Of a stretch of DNA of 64,000 bases, positions 57,701 to 64,000 are shown piece after piece. Below the pieces are notes generated by a model that worked only from the letters and a program-made list of their open reading frames with translations, had not been told where the DNA came from and ran no database searches. A program made the position numbers and the translations under genes. The stretch's first letter is position 1. Every line of letters starts with the position of its first letter. Origin of the DNA: DASWIG01 sp965371445 (lineage in GTDB: Bacteria; Acidobacteriota; Thermoanaerobaculia; Multivoradales; J023); NCBI GenBank assembly GCA_965371445.1, contig CBDUYN010000022.1, positions 1-64,000 on the forward strand, given 5' to 3'.

Positions 57701-57915
57701 AGATGACCGCCGATTGGCGGGGGGTCTACCCCGAGGAGGCCGTGGTGGATCCTCCGGGTCGGACCGACAACGCGATCAACCTTCGCGTCGGGCGTGGAGG
57801 CGGAGCCTCGGATCCGGCGGAATGGATCGTGCCTCAGGCCCGAGGTGCCGGTCCCGGGGAAGTTCGGATTCCCTATGACGGCTTTCGTGTCGTGCTGGCG
57901 GCCCGCAAGGAATAA
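54757..57915 (+). CDS. DUF4062-nSTAND ATPase-FGE-like fusion protein
   Basis: 1052 aa. The N-terminal DUF4062 domain (MRTYVASTSGDLTAHRAAA to about 110) is followed by a novel STAND NTPase with Walker A APSGAGKSSLLGG (about residue 225) and Walker B PVLVLDQFEDLL. A helical region follows, then one membrane helix (about 690; WGIAAAVVTLVILGAWSWA), and a C-terminal formylglycine-generating-enzyme-like domain (about 840-1052: VDVPAGTFRMGPW, SVTWYEAYTYAAWLGGRLPS, EAEWEYAARAG, NPWGLFDVYGNVWEM, GFRVVLA). The FGE catalytic cysteine pair is absent. The start is inside the kinase gene. It converges with the homologous gene at 57926. Such STAND proteins act as signal-triggered switches. Confidence 0.88.
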   Translation: MRTYVASTSGDLTAHRAAAAEVMAEMGLEAVTAEPPGDHAGRGAVAACARLVAHADLVLAIVGWQQGEVPGPELGGDGRRSWTEWEVRSALRQAKPVVVLRADDGWPPELRESDSAASARVADFRGELERLAVPFAAEPEPLPEFRLRVRRELDPFRRGGWLGDRTPEIDDAVRPRQWPAPALPERPYPLLLPYAHPDLLGGRQRELEELLRRLDEPVPILGLYAPSGAGKSSLLGGGLIPWLRAAGRPAAFERHPDEPGLADRLLGDLLTPVIRAEDDFRAFVDRLLAAARLGGRPPVLVLDQFEDLLRAGKAPRRAVVGRLLAASTQRLPGYAGPVCRWLLAYRQELHGEVCGWLANVLGDSSGSGGWVRLRRNEEAPELPHDLSGPERFHAWALPPLGTPAPGSKDRAGEAARAFREAIETPLALRDESHRPRYPWRFADGAAARLARAFGEARLARPGAPLAPELQVVLAYLLERSGEPPVVEVPEDPAELIDQALEEHLRRALGLAFPSGRAAAGRASLGRTRALLALRELTDAHGRRRKGLSVDVLAPAIGEEGREVLEKLATPQTRLVVLEEQPEGWCYVLSHDRMAEVLVRLVDGEEYAGLGVDAELLGLRRFVALRTELFKAGEVEQATEAGRHGRRIEAHADALLWGDEHRRWWAAYQERRRTDRQRNVTRWGIAAAVVTLVILGAWSWADRLTSRRALLAQISSGEPEAAFATLAQLTAEGAGSEELLAQLRQREKPFEVLGRGLGGVDEEQRGAAVLRVAELVLPLFEEAPRDPVRIASTVWALDRFAAPNRTLWEQALALRDTVLEPLRRSRPPPPAPRSAEDPDWVDVPAGTFRMGPWPTDGPAHQVTLSAFRILTHEVTRGELRRLMPDHPGEADLPVESVTWYEAYTYAAWLGGRLPSEAEWEYAARAGCAFLYCKRDGSEATIDEVAWWSGNSTDLETGEVSVRPVMRLEPNPWGLFDVYGNVWEMTADWRGVYPEEAVVDPPGRTDNAINLRVGRGGGASDPAEWIVPQARGAGPGEVRIPYDGFRVVLAARKE

Positions 57916-57925
57916 CTCGGCCCGC

Positions 57926-60900
57926 TCAAGGCCCGGGACGGCCCGCCAGCACGACCCGAAGGCCCTTGCTCTGGTCCACCCTGCCCGGATCGTGTCCGAT
58001 CCGTCCCACGACGCGCGCCGCGGCGGCCCCGTGCGCGAAGTCGCCGCCGCGACTCACGCGCCGGACGACGCCGGGGGCGGCCGGACCCCATGGGTCGCAC
58101 CGCGCGGCAGGCGGGTCGTCGCCATACCAGTCCGTCGTCCATTCGTTGAGGTTGCCCAACATGTCGAAGAGTCCCCACGGATTGGGCTCGAGCCGCATCA
58201 CCGGCTGCGGCCAAGGCGCTTGGGTCTCGGGATCCCTGGAGTTGCGCCGGGTCCAGGCCACCTCGTCGACCGTCGCCTCGCTGCCGTCGCGCTTGCAGTA
58301 CGCGTAGGCGCAGCCGGCCCGCGCGGCATACTCCCACTCCGCCTCGGTGGGGAGCCGGCCTCCCAGCCAGGCGGCGTAGGTGTACGCCTCGTACCAGGAG
58401 ACGTGGGTCCTGGGCCGGTCGTCCCGGCCCGGACCCTGGACCTCCGGCAGCAGACGGCGGGCCTCGGCGACGGTCACCTCGTGGGTCATGATCCGGAACG
58501 CCGAGAGCGGCACCTCGCGCACCGGCCCGCCGTCGGACCAGGGGCCTATCCGAAACGTACCGGCCGGAACGTCGACCCAGCCCGCGTCCCCGGCGCCCGG
58601 CGGAGCCGGCGGCGGGCGCCGGCGGCGTAAGGGCGCCAGGACGTGGTCACGCAAAGTCCGGGCGCGCTGGGCGTGCGGCGGATCGCGTCCGGGGGCGAAG
58701 TCGAGGGCCCAGACCAGGTTGGCCAGGAGCACCATGTCCTCCGGCGTCTCCTCCACCCACGGCAGGGCGACCTCCACCGCCCGCAGCACCACGGCGCCGC
58801 GCCTCTCCTTGCCGAAGCCGCCGAGCCCGCGCTCCAAGACGTCCATCGGCGCCCCGCGTCGGCGCAGGAGCGCCAGCAGCTCCTCGTCGCCGGTGTCAGG
58901 CCGCCTCGCCAGTCGGTCGAAGGCCTGAAGCGCCAGCTCGGGCTCGCCCCGGACGATCTGCTCCCGGAGGGCCAGGTCCTCCCTGCGCTGCCGCGCCCAG
59001 CTCCACGTCCCCCAGGCCACCAACGCCAGAAGGGCGACGGCGGCCACCGTGAAGCCGGCCGAGCGTCGCCGGTCGGCCCGGCGGCGCTTCCGGCACGCGG
59101 TCCACCAGGCGCAGCGCTCCGCGTCGCCCAGGAGCGCTTCGGCATGGACCGCGACGCGCCGGTAATGCCGCCGCGGCAGCCGTGTCGCCTCCTCCTCCCG
59201 CGAGCGGTGGAGCGCCGTCTTGAGCGCCACGAAGCGTCGCAGAGCCAGCAGCTCGGTGTCGATCGTGAGCTTGCCGTGCCGCCCCTCTTTTTCCACCATG
59301 CGGACCACTGCTTCGGCCAGGCGGTCGTGCGAGAGCACGTAACGGAAGCCGTCGGCCTGCTCCCGGACCACCACCAGGCGGGTGAGCGGGCTCGACAGCC
59401 TTTCCAGGATCTCCTCACCGTCCTCGCCGATCGCCCGCGCCAGGTCCTCGACCCGGACGCCTGCGTTGCGCTGGCCCGACGCGGTGGCCAGCTCGCGCAG
59501 GGCCAGGAGCGCCCGCGCGCGGTCGGTCGGCGCCTCTTTTGTCCGTGCCACCGTCCCCTTGGGGGGACCGGTTCGCCGGCTGCCGAGGGGGGATGACATA
59601 CCCGTGGCGCTTCGCCGCGGACGGGTCTTTGCGACGGTGGTGGGAAAGACCGTCTCGAGAGCGCGCCGCAGGTGCTCCGCCAGGGCTTCGTCGATCAGCC
59701 GGCCGGGATCTTCGGGCACCGCGACCTCGCGGGGCGACGGCCCATCCGCGTCCGTGCGCGCCAGGAGATGTGCCAACACCACCTGCAGCTCCGGGGTCAG
59801 CGGCGCGTCGGGCCGGGCGACCCGGGCTTCGGCGAACGCCCTGGCCAGCCGCGCGGCGCCGTCCGCGGCGAAGCGCCACGGGTATGTTGACGATTCCAGC
59901 GCCAGGGGCTTTTCGATGGCGTCGCGAAAGATCCGCTCCGCCTCGGCGACCGGATCGGCCCTGGGCGGCGGCGTTCCCAGCGGCGAGAGCTTCAGGAACT
60001 GGAAGCGGTCCGGCCCCGCCAGGTCGTAGGGCAGCCCCGCGGGAACGGCGAGCCGCGCGCTGCCGGCGTCGGCGAGCACGTCGCCGAGCCAGGCCACGAC
60101 GTCGCCGTGGAATTCCTGGCGGTAGGCCAGAACCCAGCGACAGAGCGGTCCCTCGGAGCCCGGCCGGCGCGCCACCGAAGCCGCCAGCAGGATTCCCAAC
60201 CGCGCCCGCGCCGGCTCCGCCGCCGCGTCCCGCAACAGCTCCTCGAGCTGGTCGACGACGAGGACCGGCGCCCGGCCGCTGGCGAGGCGGGCGACCTCGT
60301 GCAGGTGATCGACGAAGGCCTGAGGCGTCTCGCCGTCAGCCATGGCTGAGCGCGCCTCCGGCGCGACCGTCGTCGCGTCGTCCATTTCCAGCAGATCGGC
60401 GACGAGGCGTCGCGCCAGGTCCCCCTCCCGCGGATGGCGCGCCAGGGCCACCGGTACCCCGGCGTCGCGCAGGGCGGGAGCCAGACCGGCGATCAGCAGC
60501 GAGCTCTTGCCGGTGCCCGAGGCCGCGTAGAGGCCGAGGATCGGCTGCGGCGTGCGCAACCGGCGGCGCAGCTCGTCGAGCTCGTGGTCGCGGCCGGCGA
60601 GAAGCGCCGGGTGGGTGTAGGGCAGGAGCACCGGATAGGGCCGTTCCGGCAGCTCCGGGGACGGCCAACGACGCAGCCGGACCGCTCCCGGCCGGACCGC
60701 TCGCGGGGCTGCGAGGGTGTCCGGCCCCTCGCCGGCGGCAGGCCCGGCCGGATCTTCTCTCCGCCCCGCTTCCTCCCCGGCACCGGCCAGGGCCGCTGCC
60801 ACCTCCCGGGCCGAGGCGGGGCGGTCATGGGGGTCCTTTTCCAGGCACTGGAGGATTAGGCGTTCGGTGACTCCGGCGAGCCCTTCGACCAGCTCTCCGG

Positions 60901-61777
60901 GCGGCCGTGGCGCCACCTCCCGATGGAGCCGCGCGAGCTCGCTCGGCGACCGGGCCTCGAATGCCGGCCGCCCGGTCACCAGCTCGTAGAGCACCAGCCC
61001 GAACGCGTAGAGGTCACTCTTGACCGAAGCCTCGCCGGCCTGGTGCTCCGGCGCCATGTACGCCGGGGTGCCGCCGAGGGCGTCGGCTCCGGCCACCGCG
61101 GCGAGCCCGAAGTCGGCGAGGCGCACCCGCCCCGTGTCGTCGATCATCACGTTGGCCGGCTTCAGGTCATGATGCAGGATGCCCTCGGCGTGGACCGCGG
61201 CCAGGCCCTCGGCCAGCTGCCGGCCGATCGTCACCACCCGGTCTTCGGGCAGTCGGCCGAGGCGCCGCAAGAGCCCGGCCAGGTCCTCGCCGGCGACGTG
61301 CTCCATCGACAGGAAGTGCCGTCCGCCGGCCTTGCCGACATCGTAGACCCGGCAGACGTTGGGATGGCCAATGGCCCTGGCGATGCGCACCTCGTCGAGC
61401 AGTAGCGCCAGTCTCGCGGGGTTGTCCCGGGCCGCTTCCGGCAGGAATTTCAGCGCCACCGTCTGGCCCAGCTTGAGGTCTTCGGCGCGGTAGACCTCGC
61501 CCATGCCGCCGCGGCCGAGGAGGCCCGCGACGCGGTAACGCCCGGCCAGGATCGTTCCGGCAGCCAGGCCGCCGGCCGGGCTTTCGAGAGTCCTGGCCAG
61601 ACCCTCGTGGCCGGTGGAGGTGTCGTCCTGGTCGTAGGCGAGCAGCGAGAGGACCTCACGGCGCAGCTCGTCGTCGTCGCCACAGGCCCGGTCGACGAAC
61701 CCGCGGCGCTCAGGCACCGGCCGCTCGCGGGCCGCCAGGAAGAGCTCCTTGATCAGCGGGTTACGCTCCTCGCTCAT
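57926..61777 (-). CDS. Ser/Thr kinase-nSTAND ATPase-FGE-like fusion protein
   Basis: 1283 aa. After an N-terminal helical stretch the kinase domain has the glycine loop (GRGGMGEVY), K110, catalytic HHDLKPANV with D204, DFG with D222, and APE-type MAPEH, so it should be active. The nSTAND module follows (AASGTGKSSLLIAG around 420; VLVVDQLEELL), one membrane helix near 915, and an FGE-like domain (VDVPAGTFRIGPW, HVSWYEAYTYAAWLGGRLPT, NPWGLFDMLGNLNEW) lacking the catalytic cysteines. From ELPERPYPVLLPYTHP on it parallels the gene at 54757. About 30 residues near 720-750 are an insertion encoded partly by an inverted copy of nearby DNA. Overlaps the sigma gene by four bases. Confidence 0.9.
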   Translation of the reverse strand: MSEERNPLIKELFLAARERPVPERRGFVDRACGDDDELRREVLSLLAYDQDDTSTGHEGLARTLESPAGGLAAGTILAGRYRVAGLLGRGGMGEVYRAEDLKLGQTVALKFLPEAARDNPARLALLLDEVRIARAIGHPNVCRVYDVGKAGGRHFLSMEHVAGEDLAGLLRRLGRLPEDRVVTIGRQLAEGLAAVHAEGILHHDLKPANVMIDDTGRVRLADFGLAAVAGADALGGTPAYMAPEHQAGEASVKSDLYAFGLVLYELVTGRPAFEARSPSELARLHREVAPRPPGELVEGLAGVTERLILQCLEKDPHDRPASAREVAAALAGAGEEAGRREDPAGPAAGEGPDTLAAPRAVRPGAVRLRRWPSPELPERPYPVLLPYTHPALLAGRDHELDELRRRLRTPQPILGLYAASGTGKSSLLIAGLAPALRDAGVPVALARHPREGDLARRLVADLLEMDDATTVAPEARSAMADGETPQAFVDHLHEVARLASGRAPVLVVDQLEELLRDAAAEPARARLGILLAASVARRPGSEGPLCRWVLAYRQEFHGDVVAWLGDVLADAGSARLAVPAGLPYDLAGPDRFQFLKLSPLGTPPPRADPVAEAERIFRDAIEKPLALESSTYPWRFAADGAARLARAFAEARVARPDAPLTPELQVVLAHLLARTDADGPSPREVAVPEDPGRLIDEALAEHLRRALETVFPTTVAKTRPRRSATGMSSPLGSRRTGPPKGTVARTKEAPTDRARALLALRELATASGQRNAGVRVEDLARAIGEDGEEILERLSSPLTRLVVVREQADGFRYVLSHDRLAEAVVRMVEKEGRHGKLTIDTELLALRRFVALKTALHRSREEEATRLPRRHYRRVAVHAEALLGDAERCAWWTACRKRRRADRRRSAGFTVAAVALLALVAWGTWSWARQRREDLALREQIVRGEPELALQAFDRLARRPDTGDEELLALLRRRGAPMDVLERGLGGFGKERRGAVVLRAVEVALPWVEETPEDMVLLANLVWALDFAPGRDPPHAQRARTLRDHVLAPLRRRRPPPAPPGAGDAGWVDVPAGTFRIGPWSDGGPVREVPLSAFRIMTHEVTVAEARRLLPEVQGPGRDDRPRTHVSWYEAYTYAAWLGGRLPTEAEWEYAARAGCAYAYCKRDGSEATVDEVAWTRRNSRDPETQAPWPQPVMRLEPNPWGLFDMLGNLNEWTTDWYGDDPPAARCDPWGPAAPGVVRRVSRGGDFAHGAAAARVVGRIGHDPGRVDQSKGLRVVLAGRPGP
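59596..59887. repeat. 29-base perfect inverted repeat inside the kinase-nSTAND gene
   Basis: Bases 59596-59624 are the exact reverse complement of 59859-59887, 234 bases apart. The second copy is the one in normal coding sense (peptide YPWRFAADG in the minus-strand gene, as in its paralogue at 54757). The first lies in an insertion, next to CCGTCCCCTTGGGGGGA, a word also found at 12480-12500 (reverse complement). Confidence 0.85.
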
Positions 61778-62382
61778 GGCGCGTCGACCTGGGCGGCGTG
61801 GTGGGCCAGCTCGCGCTTCAACCAGGCCCGGGCGTAAGCCCAGTCACCCTGCACGGTGCGCCGTGAGACCTGGAGGAGGTCGGCGATCTCGATAGACTTG
61901 AGACCCGCGAAGAAGCGCAGCTCGACGATCCGCGCCTGGCGCTCGTCGATGGTGGCGAGCCGGGTGAGCGCGCGGTCGAGCGCCAGGAGATCCTCGGGGT
62001 CCCAGCCGTCCGCCGTGGCCGGGGCCAGCTCATCGGCAAAAGTGACGCGCTGCCAGCCGGCGCCGCGTTTGGCCCGCAGCCTGCCGCGGGCGTGATCGAT
62101 CAGCACCCGGCGCATCATCTGGGCGCCAACGGCCAGGAAGTGGGAACGGCCGCGCCAGTCGACCTGGGTCTGGTCGACCAGCTTGAGATAGGCCTCGTGC
62201 ACCAGGGCGGTCGGCTGGAGCGTGTGCCCGGGGCTCTCGCGCTGCATGAAGCGCGCCGCCAACCGCCGCAGCTCGTCGTAGACCAGCGGCATCAGCTCCT
62301 CCGCGCCGGCCGCGGCACCGGCGTCGTCTCCGCTCAGGGCGGTGACGATCGCCGTCGCTTTGGACTTCGCAGGGCTCGCCAT
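61774..62382 (-). CDS. ECF-type sigma factor (TIGR02999-like)
   Basis: 202 aa from ATG 62382 (GAGGAAGGTATTG upstream). Region 2 includes LMPLVYDELRRLAARFMQRE, TALVHEAYLKLVDQ and FLAVGAQMMRRVLIDHARGR; region 4 has ERQARIVELRFFAGLKSIEI and LLQVSRRTVQGDWAYARAWL. This pattern is the planctomycete/acidobacterial ECF group that is normally coupled to Ser/Thr kinases, and here the kinase gene follows with an ATGA overlap. It probably directs RNA polymerase to target promoters when the kinase system is active. No anti-sigma gene is present. Divergent from the secreted protein at 62542. Confidence 0.92.
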   Translation of the reverse strand: MASPAKSKATAIVTALSGDDAGAAAGAEELMPLVYDELRRLAARFMQRESPGHTLQPTALVHEAYLKLVDQTQVDWRGRSHFLAVGAQMMRRVLIDHARGRLRAKRGAGWQRVTFADELAPATADGWDPEDLLALDRALTRLATIDERQARIVELRFFAGLKSIEIADLLQVSRRTVQGDWAYARAWLKRELAHHAAQVDAP

Positions 62383-62541
62383 CAATACCTTCCTCGACGG
62401 TACCGAGTATATCCGTCCGCCGGCGCCTGGGAGGTCGCCATCTCCGCCCTTGCACATTTTTCCGCGGACATCGCGGAGGTGGTTGAGGGCGGAAATGAAA
62501 GCCGCCCCAGCCCACGAGAACCAACGGTACGGAGGTCAACC

Positions 62542-64000
62542 ATGAGATTTCACCGCATGCTCACCGTCATCCTCGTCGCGATCCTGCTCGCCGCCGCGCC
62601 GGCGACCCGGGCCGCCGGCGAGCCGCTTCGCGTCATCCTCTCCGATCTGCAGGGCTACCGCCCATCCCTCGAGGTCGAGAGGGGAGATTGGATCTTCTTC
62701 GACCTGGAGCCGGTCACCCTGAGGCCGTTCTACCGAGGTCCGATCCGGATCGACAACTTCACCGTGATGGGCGACTTCGAGGAGATCGAATGGCAGACCG
62801 CACCCGGCGCCCCCGTCCACACGTTCCCGCGCGCCGCCCGGCGCGTGGTGGACGACGAGGCCTTCTCCGTCTTTCATCTGAGCTTTCCGGCCACCGAGCT
62901 GCGCCGCCTCGATCCGTTGCCGATTCGGTTCGATCAAAACCACGGCAGCGCTGCCTGGCCCTTTCGCATACGGTCGGCTGGCATCCCTAACACCGAGGTC
63001 GTCCGCATCAACGACCGGGTCCAGTACTCGAGCCACGTGGTCAACATCGTGGCTCCGGACGTCGTGAACGACGGCACCCTGCCGCGCGGCGACCGGATCT
63101 TCAACGTGCTCGATCTGCTCGAAACCTTCTACACGCACTTCACCGACAGCTACGAGGAGGTGAGCTTCGTCCCGACCCGGTCCCATCGGCGCCCCACGGG
63201 TTTCGCCTACCGCATCGCGGGTGGGGTGCCCCAGAGGCTCGTGGGCGGCAATGTCCACGTCCGGGGCGACATGATCTGGAACGTCCACACGCTCCACGAG
63301 ACCGGACACCAGTGGGGCTTCCGCTTCGACCTTTTCGCGGTGGCGGGAGTCGAGCCGCAGGTGTCCACGCAGTGCATCGACGGAGGCCACACGCCGCTGA
63401 TCGCCGACCTGCCGAGCTTCTTGACGGACTCGTGCAGGCTGAACAAGACCCGTCACGGTCCTCTCTGCATCCAGCGAGACGAGAAGGGATGGGTCCTCGG
63501 TCACTGTGAGCTGCCGCTCTCCTATCACCCGCTTCAGCTCTACGCCATGGGCCTTCTGGCGAAGGACGAGGTACCGCCGCTCTATCTGCGGCTGCGGCAG
63601 GACCCGATCCGCCCCATCGAGCCCGGCACCCGGGTCGAGGGACCGTTCGTCAAGTTGACGATCGACGACGTCGTGGCCCACTACGGGGAGCGTCAGGGCT
63701 CGCCGATGCCGGCGATCTGGCGGCGGGCCCTGGTCGTGATCTCGCCGGAGCGCCTCTTGAGCCCCGGGCAACTGGCCTGGTTCAACTTCTTCGCCAAGCG
63801 GACGTCCGACCCGAACGTGACGGGCATCGAGGGCCTCGACCGTAGCCCTTCCATGGAATTCGCAACCCGAGGAATGGTCGACCTGCGCACCGACATCCGT
63901 CCCATTGAGGAACCGAAGGTCATCGGGCGATTCCCGGTCGCGTACCCGAAGGTGGGTCCGCGGGACATCGCGGGGCTGGTGCTCGACGAGGATCTCACCA
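62542..64000 (+). CDS. Exported zinc-metallopeptidase-like protein (3' end outside window)
   Basis: 486 codons, open to the window edge. ATG with GGAGGTCAACC upstream. A signal peptide (RMLTVILVAILLAAAPATRA) leads to a beta-rich part (DWIFFDLEPVTLRPFYRGP), then HETGH with H252, E253 and H256 in NVHTLHETGHQWGF, an HExxH zinc site. Downstream are SYHPLQLYAMGLL and a linker. The third zinc ligand cannot be assigned; Y-H-P-L-Q-L-Y-AMG may supply the Met-turn-like segment. No known family name can be given. Divergent from the sigma factor with a 159-base gap, so the two could share a control region. Confidence 0.8.
   Translation, partial: MRFHRMLTVILVAILLAAAPATRAAGEPLRVILSDLQGYRPSLEVERGDWIFFDLEPVTLRPFYRGPIRIDNFTVMGDFEEIEWQTAPGAPVHTFPRAARRVVDDEAFSVFHLSFPATELRRLDPLPIRFDQNHGSAAWPFRIRSAGIPNTEVVRINDRVQYSSHVVNIVAPDVVNDGTLPRGDRIFNVLDLLETFYTHFTDSYEEVSFVPTRSHRRPTGFAYRIAGGVPQRLVGGNVHVRGDMIWNVHTLHETGHQWGFRFDLFAVAGVEPQVSTQCIDGGHTPLIADLPSFLTDSCRLNKTRHGPLCIQRDEKGWVLGHCELPLSYHPLQLYAMGLLAKDEVPPLYLRLRQDPIRPIEPGTRVEGPFVKLTIDDVVAHYGERQGSPMPAIWRRALVVISPERLLSPGQLAWFNFFAKRTSDPNVTGIEGLDRSPSMEFATRGMVDLRTDIRPIEEPKVIGRFPVAYPKVGPRDIAGLVLDEDLT

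Overview
The window reads as a chromosomal segment of a GC-rich, Gram-negative-type bacterium, most likely an acidobacterium (Thermoanaerobaculia-like). Supporting signs are a remnant of an ADOP-type MacB/FtsX permease, a TIGR02999-like ECF sigma factor paired with a Ser/Thr kinase, AraC-TPR regulators, secreted proteins with a shared C-terminal domain, and a cbb3 oxidase cluster. The taxonomic call is an inference. No rRNA, tRNA or CRISPR array was seen.

Layout. Bases 1-450 hold a decaying array of TTTTGCCC/GGGCAAAA inverted repeats. From 7955 down to 780 (minus strand) runs a compact operon: an exported TPR-CHAT caspase-like protease, a large HExxHxxGxxH metallopeptidase, a 142-aa unknown protein and a radical SAM/SPASM-like enzyme, with a possible 90-aa ORF 11 bases downstream. 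This is the best candidate for an undescribed maturation/proteolysis system. Next come an S41 C-terminal processing protease (minus), tatA-tatC, a PAS histidine kinase whose H-box histidine is glutamine, an NCS2 nucleobase permease, and an RND pump with its lipoprotein adaptor (minus).

Bases 19332-30505 are mostly respiratory: a polyferredoxin of the CcoG/NapH type, a membrane protein, a diheme cytochrome c lipoprotein, CcoN, CcoO, two small membrane proteins, a CcoI-type copper ATPase and, after a macro-domain gene and a PQQ-type sugar dehydrogenase, a SafE/CcoH-like membrane protein. Together they look like a cbb3 oxidase plus assembly factors, with the diheme lipoprotein standing in for CcoP.

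Bases 30500-42500 are accessory and partly decayed: a broken class II photolyase, a 1246-aa unknown membrane protein with three internal repeats, a DUF2071 gene overlapping a voltage-gated K+ channel gene tail to tail, a DUF2335 pair, a truncated secreted protein, a truncated Ser/Thr kinase, a collapsed ADOP permease and short GC-rich repeats. Then follow an arylsulfotransferase-like lipoprotein, a large BNR-repeat secreted protein (probably leaderless), a GNAT acetyltransferase, an AAA_14/DUF4143 ATPase with an inverted repeat over its promoter, and a molybdopterin oxidoreductase.

Bases 49487-62382 form a signalling block: AraC-TPR regulator, secreted protein, two-component propeller histidine kinase, DUF4062-nSTAND-FGE protein, and on the opposite strand an ECF sigma factor followed by a kinase-nSTAND-FGE protein. 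The two nSTAND-FGE genes converge with a 10-base gap and carry the same effector architecture behind different sensor domains. The window ends inside an exported protein with an HETGH zinc-protease motif.
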